A model generated the notes under the pieces. That model made no database searches and was not told where the DNA came from. It saw only the letters and a list, made by a program, of their open reading frames with translations. From Bacteroidota bacterium (lineage in GTDB: Bacteria; Bacteroidota; Ignavibacteria; Ignavibacteriales; Ignavibacteriaceae), in the NCBI GenBank assembly GCA_021815405.1, contig JAKAGV010000018.1, positions 62,001 to 126,000 on the forward strand: DNA of 64,000 nt. Direction: 5' to 3'. Made by a program: the position numbers and the translations under genes. This document shows, in pieces, positions 51,324-59,623 of this stretch. Each line of letters begins with the position of its first letter. Within the stretch, counting starts at the first letter, position 1.

Positions 51324-52176
51324 AAAAAATGAATTTATAATTGGTATTACAATTTCCGCCGCCATTGTTCTGCTTGTAGCCGCTACACTCTGGCTTGGCA
51401 AGTCCGACTTTTTTGCCAAAGGAATGCAGTTGAATTTAATTGTACAAAATGCGGATGGAATTCAAAAAGGCGATGAGATTTATTTCAGAGGTGTAAAGAT
51501 AGGCAACGTGCTTGAAAGCTCGATTATTAAAAACGGAGTTATGTTAAACTTGAAAATTGATGAACTCAATAGAATCCCAATTGACTCAAAATTTGAGATT
51601 AGCGATTTCAGTTTAATAAGCGGCAAGGCAATTCAAATAACTCCGGGCACTTCAGATAAATATTTTCAACCTCAAGACACTGTTTTAGGAAGCGCTGCTT
51701 ACGGCGTTAATCAAGCAATCGAATCAATAAAAGATTTAAGTCCTAAAATAGAAAAAGTTCTTACAAACTTAGATGCTCTAACCGGTAAGGATGTAAAAAA
51801 TAAAGTAGAGCTTACATTAAATAATTTGAACGGCACAATATTACAGTTGAAGGCTGAAGTTGATGGAAACCTTAACAATATTTTAACAAACGTAAACGAG
51901 ATTACTGCTAAGAACAAAGGCAATGTCGATTCGTTATTTCTATCGCTCAATAATAATTCAATTGAGCTTTCTAAATTTTTAAATAAATCTTCAACAGCAG
52001 TTGAGCAGCTTAATTCACTGCTTACAAGCATAAACGAAGGCAAAGGAAGTCTTGGTGGAATTGTGAATAACGATTCTCTATATCATAACTTGAATCATTC
52101 AATTGCTTCAATTGACTCTCTGGTTTCCGATATTAAACAGAATCCGAAGAAGTATATAAACGTAAGTGTATTCTAA
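51313..52176 (+). CDS. mlaD: MCE-domain (MlaD-like) protein
   Basis: 287 residues. One N-terminal membrane anchor (FIIGITISAAIVLLVAATLW), then an MCE domain (LNLIVQNADGIQKGDEIYFR, VKIGNVLESS, then ISDFSLISGKAIQI) and a long helical region with coiled-coil character (SPKIEKVLTNLDALTG...AEVDGNLNNILTNVNEIT). MCE proteins form a hexameric tunnel for lipids in the periplasm. No MlaC or MlaA gene follows, as is common outside Proteobacteria. Confidence 0.9.
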   Translation: MDTRKNEFIIGITISAAIVLLVAATLWLGKSDFFAKGMQLNLIVQNADGIQKGDEIYFRGVKIGNVLESSIIKNGVMLNLKIDELNRIPIDSKFEISDFSLISGKAIQITPGTSDKYFQPQDTVLGSAAYGVNQAIESIKDLSPKIEKVLTNLDALTGKDVKNKVELTLNNLNGTILQLKAEVDGNLNNILTNVNEITAKNKGNVDSLFLSLNNNSIELSKFLNKSSTAVEQLNSLLTSINEGKGSLGGIVNNDSLYHNLNHSIASIDSLVSDIKQNPKKYINVSVF

Positions 52177-52228
52177 AATCAGTGGTTTAATTATTTAATA
52201 TTACTTTAGAAATAATTAGAAGGTAAAA

Positions 52229-52693
52229 ATGAAAGTGAAAGACATTCTTGACAAAAATACTTTTACGGTTTACCCGGATACTTCTTTAAGAGAAGTGATA
52301 AAATTATTTTATGAATACAATCTTACTTCGATAATAATAGTGAATGAACATAATGAAGTAATTGGAATGTTTACTTATTCGGATTTGTTCAGGCTTTTAT
52401 TCCCCGACTATAATGAAATCCGCAATCATGGAGAATACTTATTTGACCCACAGTCTATTGAATTAAGAAATAAAATCTATTTAGACAGACCGGTTAAGCA
52501 TATGATGACGAGATTCCCCGAAATTATTGATTCGGAAATACCTGCAATTGAAGCCGCCGCAATAATGAAGTCATATAGAATAAAGCATCTACCAGTAACT
52601 GAAAACGGGAAGCTCATAGGCATGCTTTCAATTAAAAATCTTTTTGACAATTTAATTTTGGAAAATTTAGATAACGTATCAGCAATTAATTAA
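52229..52693 (+). CDS. stand-alone CBS-domain pair
   Basis: 154 residues made only of two CBS domains: VKDILDKNTFTVYPDTSLREVIKLF with GMFTYSDLFRLLF, and VKHMMTRFPEIIDSEIPAIEAAAIM with LPVTENGKLIGMLSIKNLFD. CBS pairs bind adenine nucleotides such as AMP, ATP or SAM and act as energy sensors. It is followed 17 bp later by a glycogen-binding CBM48 protein, a notable partner. Confidence 0.88.
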   Translation: MKVKDILDKNTFTVYPDTSLREVIKLFYEYNLTSIIIVNEHNEVIGMFTYSDLFRLLFPDYNEIRNHGEYLFDPQSIELRNKIYLDRPVKHMMTRFPEIIDSEIPAIEAAAIMKSYRIKHLPVTENGKLIGMLSIKNLFDNLILENLDNVSAIN

Positions 52694-52710
52694 ACCTTAG
52701 GAGGTTCATC

Positions 52711-53022
52711 ATGGCAATAATAAAAGAATATCAGAAAGATATTAATATCTGCAAAGTAACATTTACTCTACCGCATTATTTTGATGAAAGCTTTGAAAAA
52801 GCAAGTGTTGTTGGCGAATTTAATAATTGGGATGTAAATGCAAACCCATTAGAAAAAAATGAAAAGACTGGTCTTTATTCAGTCATACTTGAATTAGAAG
52901 GCGGCAAAGAATATAAGTTCAGATATCTTGTCGATGGCAAAACCTGGCTAAACGACGATGAAGCAGATCGCTTCGAAACTACACCATTCGGCGATTCTGA
53001 TAATTGCATAATTATTTTATAA
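52711..53022 (+). CDS. stand-alone CBM48 glycogen-binding protein
   Basis: 103 residues forming one CBM48/isoamylase-N-like domain: VTFTLPHYFDESFEKASVVGEFNNWD, PLEKNEKTGLYSVILELEGG, YKFRYLVDGKTWLNDDEADR. GEFNNWD and the KFRYLVDG strand match the AMPK-beta type glycogen-binding module, where these residues contact alpha-glucan. There is no catalytic domain. AGGAGG precedes the ATG. It lies between a CBS protein and a universal stress protein, 1.9 kb before glucan phosphorylase. Confidence 0.88.
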   Translation: MAIIKEYQKDINICKVTFTLPHYFDESFEKASVVGEFNNWDVNANPLEKNEKTGLYSVILELEGGKEYKFRYLVDGKTWLNDDEADRFETTPFGDSDNCIIIL

Positions 53023-53038
53023 AACTTGAGGAATCTTA

Positions 53039-53869
53039 ATGCTAAAAAAAATATTTCTGCCTTTCGAAAATTCCCCTTTTTCTATGGCTGCATTAAATTA
53101 TGCTTGTTTTATTGCTTCCAGGCAAAATGCCGTAGTAACAGGTGGAATATTTATTGATATTGAAAAGGTTAATTCATCTCTTGGTACCTTAAATGACGAT
53201 GAGACTGTAAATTGGCATAATGATCTATCGGATGAAATTATTTCCTTAGTCGAACCTACAGTAGAATATCTTATTCATTCAATTAAACAAAGATGTATCA
53301 AAAACGGTATAAAATACTCTTTTGAAAAAGAAATAGGAATGCCTGGAGCTCAAATTACTCGTCTTTCTAATTATTACGATATTGTGGTTACCGGGTTAAA
53401 GTCAGACTTTGGATTGATTAAAAAAAACAGCGGAAGCGCTTTTCTAAAAAAAATACTAACAGGTTCCGCTACATCTATCCTGGCAGTACCAAATTATTAT
53501 CGGGCAATCCGCAATGTAGTTGTTGCTTATGATTCAAGTATTTCGGCATCGCGAGCGCTTCAAAGGTTTGTTCATCTTGCTAACTTTTCGGAGTTAAATA
53601 TTACCATAATTACTTCTTCAAATAATTCGGTTTGGGCTGAAGATAATATAAAAAGGGCAAAGGAATATCTGCTATCATACGGTGCTTCAAATGTAATTAC
53701 CGATAGTACACATATTGAAATTATTAAAGTTTTACAGTCATCTTATTTCAGTGATACTGATTTAATTGTCCTTGGCTCGCATTCTCAAAGTATTAAAGAT
53801 ATTTTTATTGGAAGCGTAACAGAAAAACTAATTAATGATGCAAATAAACCTTTGCTTATAGGTATTTAG
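53039..53869 (+). CDS. universal stress protein, two tandem UspA domains
   Basis: 276 residues with two UspA domains (1-150 and 160-276). The second has the ATP-binding pattern VLGSHSQSIKDIFIGSVTEKLI. The first ends GSGSAFLKKILTGSATSILAV-like (SGSAFLKKILTGSATSILAV) and lacks the exact G-x2-G spacing, so may be degenerate. Tandem Usp proteins of this size bind nucleotides and help survival under stress or energy limitation. It follows the CBM48 gene by 16 bp. Confidence 0.88.
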   Translation: MLKKIFLPFENSPFSMAALNYACFIASRQNAVVTGGIFIDIEKVNSSLGTLNDDETVNWHNDLSDEIISLVEPTVEYLIHSIKQRCIKNGIKYSFEKEIGMPGAQITRLSNYYDIVVTGLKSDFGLIKKNSGSAFLKKILTGSATSILAVPNYYRAIRNVVVAYDSSISASRALQRFVHLANFSELNITIITSSNNSVWAEDNIKRAKEYLLSYGASNVITDSTHIEIIKVLQSSYFSDTDLIVLGSHSQSIKDIFIGSVTEKLINDANKPLLIGI

Positions 53870-54277
53870 TTTTTTAAATTATTTTTCAGCTTACTTCAAT
53901 AATTGATTAATTTTGGGCAAGATACTTATAGTATCAAATCATACTTAAGGGTAAAGAAAGCTTTTTATATCAATTCTATTTACTTCAACTATCACTCTAA
54001 TTCGCAGATTGCGACTGCATTTTAACTAATTGGCAAGTGAATCAATTTTTCTAGATCATAGCTAAGTCTGAACAAATCGATTCTATAAAAAAGCGTAATC
54101 TCATTTCACACCAAAAATTATTTAAGTAGAAAAAGTTCTTCAACTATTTTAATATCAATAAGATAAGAAAGTGATAGACTTTTGGCACATCTGTTGAATT
54201 GCTAATAATAGTTCTTTAATAAACAGAAAAAATGTTAAAGAGAAAAATAAATTCATAAAAACATAAGGAATAAAAAA
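53870..54277. other. intergenic stretch
   Basis: 408 bp of A/T-rich DNA between the Usp gene and the outer-membrane protein gene. Apart from the possible sigma-54 promoter at 54183, no gene, RNA or strong repeat was seen. Confidence 0.5.
54183..54198 (+). promoter_or_regulatory. possible sigma-54 promoter
   Basis: TGGCAC-ATCTG-TTGAA matches the sigma-54 consensus TGGCAC-N5-TTGCA except for one base of the -12 GC. GG and GA are exactly at the required distance. It lies 80 bp before the start of the outer-membrane protein gene. Confidence 0.4.
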
Positions 54278-54790
54278 ATGAAAAAGTTACTTTCAATCGT
54301 ATTTGGTGTATTATTTATAGCCGGCATTTCAAATGCACAATCTCTTCAGAGTTCAAACATTTTAAGTATCGGCACTCAGCTTAATTTCCCGATGAGTGAT
54401 TTTTCAAATGTAGCTACTACCGGCTGGGGCGTTACCGGTCAATATGAATTTCATCTCGGCGGTCCTTGGGATGGTACAGTAACAAGCGGTTACTTAGGCT
54501 TTGGTGAAAGCAATGGTTATACTTATTCTGCAGTACCGTTGGTTGTTGGTACAAAGCTCTACTTTCTAGGAGGCTGGTACGGAATGGTTGAAACCGGAGT
54601 TCATTTCTTCAATTTGACAGGTCCTAACAGTCTTTCAGATTCAAAAACTGAATGGGGCTTTAGTGTTGGAACCGGTTATGCAATTCCTCTAAGCGAAAAT
54701 ACCGGACTCGACCTATCAACAAAATACCAGTACAACAATGATAACCTTAGCTACTGGAACACTTATGCAAGCATTATGTTTGGCTTGTAA
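54278..54790 (+). CDS. small outer-membrane beta-barrel protein
   Basis: 170 residues. Signal peptide MKKLLSIVFGVLFIAGISNAQ. The mature part has eight or so alternating strands with aromatic ends (LSIGTQLNFPMSDFS, GWGVTGQYEFHLGG, KLYFLGGWYGMVETGVHFF, WGFSVGTGYAIPLSENTG) and closes YASIMFGL. It looks like an OmpA/OmpW-size barrel. The function is unknown. A strong terminator follows, and it may be a monocistronic gene under the candidate sigma-54 promoter. Confidence 0.8.
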   Translation: MKKLLSIVFGVLFIAGISNAQSLQSSNILSIGTQLNFPMSDFSNVATTGWGVTGQYEFHLGGPWDGTVTSGYLGFGESNGYTYSAVPLVVGTKLYFLGGWYGMVETGVHFFNLTGPNSLSDSKTEWGFSVGTGYAIPLSENTGLDLSTKYQYNNDNLSYWNTYASIMFGL

Positions 54791-54816
54791 AAAGGAAACA
54801 ATAACTACACTCTAAC

Positions 54817-54848
54817 GGGCGGCTGAAAAGCCGCTCTTATTTATTTTA
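54817..54848 (+). terminator. intrinsic terminator
   Basis: GCGGCT-GAAA-AGCCGC, a G/C-rich stem with a GNRA loop, followed by TCTTATTTATTTT, 27 bp after the barrel gene stop. Confidence 0.85.
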
Positions 54849-54888
54849 AAATTAGAATAACATTTGCACAATATAATTTGGAGATATG

Positions 54889-57438
54889 ATGGGAAAACAA
54901 ACTGAAACAACCAAACACAACATAAACAGTTTTTTAGCATTCGATGTGGAAGGTTTTGAATCTTTAGCCGAACTTGCGTTGGATTTACATTTTTCTTGGA
55001 ATCATTCCGCAGACGAAATTTGGAAACAAATTGATCCTGAACTTTGGAAGTTAACTCATAATCCATGGGGAATTTTACAGACTGTCTCCAAAGATAGAAT
55101 TGAAAGCTTATTAAAAGATTCTACATTTCACAAAAAGATTGATAAACTTCTAAAAGAAAAAAGAATATCTTCCGAAAAACCAGCCTGGTTTCAAAATGCT
55201 TATCCAAATGCTCCACTAAAAGGTGTTGCATATTTTAGTATGGAATTTATGTTAAGTGAAGCGCTGCCAATATACGCAGGAGGTCTCGGTAATGTTGCCG
55301 GTGATCAGTTAAAAGCTGCTAGCGATTTGGGAGTTCCAGTTATTGGTATCGGACTTTTATATCAACAAGGTTATTTCCGCCAGGTAATTGATAGGCAGGG
55401 TTCACAGCATGCAGTTTTCCCATATAACCATCCGGGGCAATTACCTATTACTCCTTTACGACAGGCAAACGGTGAATGGCTTCGTGTATTAATTGACCTT
55501 CCGGGCGGAACGGTTCGGCTTCGTGTATGGCAGGCAAAAGTTGGAAGAGTTGTTTTGTATTTGCTCGATAGTAATGATGTTGCAAATTTCCCAATTCACC
55601 GCGGCATAACAAGTGAATTATATGGCGGCGGACAAGAAATGCGCCTTCAGCAGGAAATTATTCTTGGGATTGGTGGATGGAAGTTACTCTCAGCGCTCGG
55701 AATTCAGCCGGAAGTTTGTCATCTAAACGAAGGTCATGCAGCTTTTGCTGTTCTTGAAAGAGCTCATAGTTTTATGGAAAAAACCGGGCAGTCTTTTAAC
55801 GTTGCGCTTACTGCAACGCGAGCCGGAAATCTTTTTACTACTCACACGGCTGTTGCCGCCGGGTTCGATGTTTTTCCACCCAATTTAATTGAACAATATT
55901 TAAACTCATATGCGATTAATAGTCTTAGAATTGGCATTAATGATTTACTTGCTCTTGGAAGAAAAGATCCCCATGATTCGTCAGAAAATTTTAATATGGC
56001 TTATCTTGCAATTAATGGCAGCGGCGCCGTGAACGGTGTTAGCAGGTTGCATGGAAAAGTAAGCAGGCAAATCTTTTCATCTTTATTTCCTAAATGGCCC
56101 GAAAGCGAAGTTCCGGTTAATCATGTTACTAACGGAGTACACATGTCAAGTTGGGATTCTGAAGCTGCAGATAAGTTATGGACTGAAGCATGCGGTAAAG
56201 ACCGTTGGCGCGGTACCTTCGAAATGCATGAACGTAATATTAATGAAATATCAGATGAACGATTGTGGCAAATGCGAAACGAATCAAAGTTAGCATTAAT
56301 AAAATTTGTACGTGAAAGATTGCTTAGGCAATTAAATTCAATTGGTTCTCAAAAAGAAAATTACTCCATTGTTGAAAATTTCTTTAATCCAAATACACTA
56401 ACACTTGGTTTTGCACGTCGATTCGCAACATATAAACGTCCTAATCTTCTATTGCATAACCCTGATCGATTACTAAAAATATTAACAAATCCTAAACGTC
56501 CAGTGCAGCTTATAATTGCGGGTAAAGCACATCCAGCCGACAAAGCCGGGCAAGATCTAATTCAGCAATGGATAAATTTTATCCGTAATACAGAAGCAAG
56601 AAATCATGTCATTTTCCTTTGCGATTATGATATGCACTTAACTGAACATTTAGTTCAAGGTGTTGATGTTTGGTTAAACACTCCACGAAGACCGTGGGAA
56701 GCCTGTGGAACGAGCGGTATGAAAGTACTTGTAAACGGCGGCATAAATATTTCCGAGCTCGACGGCTGGTGGGAAGAAGCCTACACACCTGAAGTTGGAT
56801 GGGCTTTAGGAGACGGACTTGAGCACGGCGACGCCCCTAATGTTGATGCCGAAGAAGCCGAAGCTCTATATGATATACTCGAAAATGAAGTAACAGCAGA
56901 ATATTATTCAAGAAACGAAAATGGAATTCCTACAAAATGGATTAAACGTATGCGCAAAAGTATGGCGCACTTAACCCCAAGATTTTCAGCTAACCGCGCT
57001 GTACGAGATTATACCGAACAATATTATTTACCTGCAGCACGGGAATATAATATGCGATCTTCGAAAGAAGCTAAAAAGTCTATTGCCATTATAGAATGGG
57101 AAAATGAGATTAAACATAAATGGCATGCAATCCGATTTACAAATTTAAAAGTCGATACAGAAAATGATCTGCATAATTTTGAAGTTCATGTATATCTCGA
57201 TGAACTTGATATTTCTAAAGTAAAAATTGAACTATTTGCTGATCAGATAAACGGCTTTAATTCCTTTTGTAAGGAAATGAAATTTAAAGGTAAATTAAGC
57301 GGCACAATAAATATTTACATTTTCACTGCGTCTGCTTCCGCTGAACGCCCTGCAGACGATTACACTCCAAGAATAATTCCGTATTTTTCGGGTGTAAATG
57401 TACCTTTAGAAAGTTCTCAAATACTTTGGCAAAAATGA
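54889..57438 (+). CDS. glgP: alpha-glucan (glycogen) phosphorylase
   Basis: About 849 residues of glycosyltransferase family 35. The N-terminal DUF3417 segment (LALDLHFSWNHSADEIWKQI) marks the archaeal/bacterial alpha-glucan phosphorylase type. YFSMEFMLSEALPIYAGGLG is the conserved start of the catalytic core. EACGTSGMKVLVNGGINISE contains the lysine that holds pyridoxal phosphate, and ARRFATYKRPNL is the phosphate-site region. It releases glucose-1-phosphate from glycogen. Two ATGs are adjacent; the second (54889) is better spaced from GGAG. The free CBM48 and CBS proteins upstream suggest shared glycogen control. Confidence 0.92.
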   Translation: MGKQTETTKHNINSFLAFDVEGFESLAELALDLHFSWNHSADEIWKQIDPELWKLTHNPWGILQTVSKDRIESLLKDSTFHKKIDKLLKEKRISSEKPAWFQNAYPNAPLKGVAYFSMEFMLSEALPIYAGGLGNVAGDQLKAASDLGVPVIGIGLLYQQGYFRQVIDRQGSQHAVFPYNHPGQLPITPLRQANGEWLRVLIDLPGGTVRLRVWQAKVGRVVLYLLDSNDVANFPIHRGITSELYGGGQEMRLQQEIILGIGGWKLLSALGIQPEVCHLNEGHAAFAVLERAHSFMEKTGQSFNVALTATRAGNLFTTHTAVAAGFDVFPPNLIEQYLNSYAINSLRIGINDLLALGRKDPHDSSENFNMAYLAINGSGAVNGVSRLHGKVSRQIFSSLFPKWPESEVPVNHVTNGVHMSSWDSEAADKLWTEACGKDRWRGTFEMHERNINEISDERLWQMRNESKLALIKFVRERLLRQLNSIGSQKENYSIVENFFNPNTLTLGFARRFATYKRPNLLLHNPDRLLKILTNPKRPVQLIIAGKAHPADKAGQDLIQQWINFIRNTEARNHVIFLCDYDMHLTEHLVQGVDVWLNTPRRPWEACGTSGMKVLVNGGINISELDGWWEEAYTPEVGWALGDGLEHGDAPNVDAEEAEALYDILENEVTAEYYSRNENGIPTKWIKRMRKSMAHLTPRFSANRAVRDYTEQYYLPAAREYNMRSSKEAKKSIAIIEWENEIKHKWHAIRFTNLKVDTENDLHNFEVHVYLDELDISKVKIELFADQINGFNSFCKEMKFKGKLSGTINIYIFTASASAERPADDYTPRIIPYFSGVNVPLESSQILWQK

Positions 57439-57453
57439 AATATAGGATATTAA

Positions 57454-58347
57454 GTGTCACACGAACATCATCATCATACAGAAGAAATAAACGGCGGCAG
57501 ATTATTAATAACCATGCTGCTTAATTTTTTTATTACAATAATTGAAATTATCGGCGGTATATTTTCCGGCAGCTTGTCTTTGCTATCGGATGCGTTTCAT
57601 AATTTTAGCGACGGCATAGCAATTATAATAAGTTACATTGCAATGAAGTTGAGCAAGAAGCCGCGTTCATTAAAATATACTTTCGGCTTAAAGCGTGCCG
57701 AGATTTTAGCCGCAATAATAAACTCCAGTGCGCTCATTATCATAAGCTTCTTCCTTATTAAAGAAGCCTTTGATAGGCTTTATAGCCCATCGGCAATTAA
57801 TGGTTCGTTAATGCTTATTGTAGCAGCCGGAGGACTTGCTGCAAATGTGGTTGGCACTGTCCTTCTAAAGAAAGGTTCCGATAAAAACATTAATCTCAAA
57901 GCTGCTTATCTTCACTTGTTAAGTGATGCTGTATCAAGTTTAGCAGTAATATTAGGAGCTGTGTTTATTATTTACTTCCATATTTATTGGCTCGATCCAA
58001 TTCTGACAATAATTATTTCATTGTATATTCTCAAAGAAGCCTACGGAATAGTCAAAGAAGCTCTTGAAATAATTATGATGTCATCTCCCGCAGAAATAGA
58101 TGTTCAATACTTAAATGAAGTAGTTAATTTAATACCTGGCATAAAAAACATTCACCATGTTCATCTATGGAAATTGAATGATAGCGATATTCATTTTGAA
58201 GCTCATGTAGAAACTGATAATATACTAATTGGTGATACTGGCATTATGCAAAAGCAAATTAAAGAACTGTTGCATGATAAATTTGAAATCACCCACACCA
58301 CCTTGCAGTTTGAATGCAACAACTGCACAACAAAAGAATTAGTCTAG
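57454..58347 (+). CDS. cation diffusion facilitator (zinc/cobalt/cadmium exporter)
   Basis: 297 residues from a GTG start with AGGA before it. The N-terminus has a histidine string (SHEHHHHTEE) that can bind metal. Six membrane helices follow, with the paired metal site SLLSDAFHNFSDGIAI in TM2 (HxxxD) and YLHLLSDAVSS in TM5. The cytoplasmic C-domain ends with cysteines (FECNNCTTKELV). It exports Zn(II) or similar ions by proton antiport, in line with the metal-resistance theme. It is the last coding gene before the tRNA end of the putative island. Confidence 0.93.
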   Translation: MSHEHHHHTEEINGGRLLITMLLNFFITIIEIIGGIFSGSLSLLSDAFHNFSDGIAIIISYIAMKLSKKPRSLKYTFGLKRAEILAAIINSSALIIISFFLIKEAFDRLYSPSAINGSLMLIVAAGGLAANVVGTVLLKKGSDKNINLKAAYLHLLSDAVSSLAVILGAVFIIYFHIYWLDPILTIIISLYILKEAYGIVKEALEIIMMSSPAEIDVQYLNEVVNLIPGIKNIHHVHLWKLNDSDIHFEAHVETDNILIGDTGIMQKQIKELLHDKFEITHTTLQFECNNCTTKELV

Positions 58348-58436
58348 AGGTAAAACATAAAACCTGTAAGAAAAAGTACAAGCAAACTCCATACACAAAA
58401 AACAAAGATCATCGGGATTCTTTCGACAGTTAAAAC

Positions 58437-58472
58437 AAAAAAGCTTGAAAATTATTCATTCTCAAGCTTTTT
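58437..58472 (-). terminator. terminator after tRNA-Gln, inside the island end
   Basis: AAGCTTGA-N13-TCAAGCTT is a perfect 8-bp stem (extended by AAA/TTT) followed on the minus strand by TTTTTTGTTTT. It begins right after the tRNA 3' end and lies on the island side of the repeat, so it replaces the readthrough into tRNA-Glu that the tandem order would have given. Confidence 0.75.
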
Positions 58473-58475
58473 ATA

Positions 58476-58521
58476 GCTGCCCTGCTAGGGCTCGAACCTA
58501 GACTTTTCTGATCCAGAGTCA
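58476..58521 (-). repeat. 3' part of tRNA-Gln, putative attachment site (right)
   Basis: These 46 bp are matched by 2618..2663 with one difference. They run from the anticodon stem of tRNA-Gln to one base past its 3' end, the segment that tRNA-targeting integrases usually duplicate. Confidence 0.8.
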
Positions 58522-58549
58522 GACGTGTTGCCAATTACACCACAGGGCA
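58477..58549 (-). tRNA. tRNA-Gln (anticodon CTG)
   Basis: A complete cloverleaf on the minus strand: acceptor TGCCCTG/CAGGGCA, D-arm segment GGTGTAATTGGCAACAC, anticodon stem TCTGA/TCAGA around CTCTGGA (anticodon CTG), T arm CTAGG-TTCGAGC-CCTAG and discriminator G. CCA is not encoded. The T-stem pairs are intact here but broken in the copy at 2618..2663. It is the presumed integration target. Confidence 0.94.
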
Positions 58550-58727
58550 AATAATATCTTACAAATTTTTCGAATCAAAAATATAACTTTTCTTTGAACC
58601 ACACAAATAAAAAGATATTCTAATTAGCTGCTTTTAGGCAAATCACTTACATAAATCAAATCAAAATTCATCTTTTGATTTACATTATTACCTCGTATTT
58701 TAATATTGATAAAATTGACTTAATAAG

Positions 58728-59600
58728 ATGTTTCCAAGATTTTTCTTCCGCTCTATAGTTTTTCTTCCATTAATCTTTCTATTTCATTCGACAGAAATTT
58801 ATTCACAGACCTTCGTTTACTCAAACTCTTTCGGAAAATTTAAAAGTGCAACTTCCTTTACTATTACTTCGGTTGGATTTTTCTACATAACAGATTCCGG
58901 TACCGATGAAGTTTATAAGCTTGATACCTTGGGTAACTTATTAAAATATGCCGGAGGTTACGGCTGGGATGAGGGTTTATTCGATAATCCTGCCGACGTT
59001 TATGCAAATCCTCTTTCAGTTTATGTTTGTGATAAAAATAATCACCGAATTGAGCGGTTCGATAAGGATCTGAATTTTATCTGGCAGCTTTACACGAGAA
59101 ACAGTGACACAACTGCACAGCGTTTTGGTTATCCACTAGGATGCTCTGTATCTTCTCAAGGCGATCTTTACGTTTTAGATTCCGAGAATAAACGAATCGT
59201 AAAATTTGATCTATTCGGAAATTTTAATCTAAATTTTGGAGGTTACGATGCCGGCATATACTCCCTTAATGATCCAAAAAAACTTGCTGTATCCGAGAAT
59301 AATGAAATCTATGTAGCTGACGGTAATCGAATTGTAATTTTCGATCAGTACGGTAACGGAATCTCTATAATTAAAATGAATGATAAAATTTCCGGATTAC
59401 GAATAATATTCAATAATCTTACAGTCAATAGTGATTCGACAATTTACCAGGCAAATCTTAACTTACACGATTTATCGTTATCAAAGATAAAGTTAATTAC
59501 ATCGGACATATCTTACCCGATTATCGAAAGCCTTATTTTCAACAATAAGCTTTATGTTTTAACAAGAAACAATATCGAAGTCTTTATTCCTTCTAATTAA
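58728..59600 (+). CDS. secreted NHL/six-bladed beta-propeller protein
   Basis: 290 residues. Signal peptide (MFPRFFFRSIVFLPLIFLFH, cleaved near YSQTF). The rest has NHL-type blades: GWDEGLFDNPADVYANPLSV, VYVCDKNNHRIERFDKDL, LYVLDSENKRIVKFDLFGN, SLNDPKKLAVSENNEIYVAD. It is a periplasmic or surface propeller of unknown ligand. It lies just outside the island end, on the opposite strand to tRNA-Gln, and probably begins the operon with the three membrane-protein genes that follow. Confidence 0.82.
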   Translation: MFPRFFFRSIVFLPLIFLFHSTEIYSQTFVYSNSFGKFKSATSFTITSVGFFYITDSGTDEVYKLDTLGNLLKYAGGYGWDEGLFDNPADVYANPLSVYVCDKNNHRIERFDKDLNFIWQLYTRNSDTTAQRFGYPLGCSVSSQGDLYVLDSENKRIVKFDLFGNFNLNFGGYDAGIYSLNDPKKLAVSENNEIYVADGNRIVIFDQYGNGISIIKMNDKISGLRIIFNNLTVNSDSTIYQANLNLHDLSLSKIKLITSDISYPIIESLIFNNKLYVLTRNNIEVFIPSN

Positions 59601-59623
59601 AAAAGCAAGTCAATAAAAGTATT

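Larger units (their letters stand above)
2618..58521. mobile_element. putative ~56-kb integrated genomic island at tRNA-Gln
   Basis: The two ends are a 46-bp direct repeat (45/46 identical). One copy, at 58476..58521, is the 3' part of an intact tRNA-Gln(CTG); the other, at 2618..2663, is a truncated copy. A decayed tyrosine recombinase gene lies 0.2 kb inside the left copy, and the right tRNA is followed by an internal terminator. Removing one repeat and the interior would place tRNA-Gln 28 bp from tRNA-Glu as a tandem pair. The cargo is rich in metal(loid) resistance, efflux, toxin-antitoxin and regulator genes, as expected of islands, but also has metabolic genes. The extent is inferred from the repeats alone. 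Confidence 0.55.
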
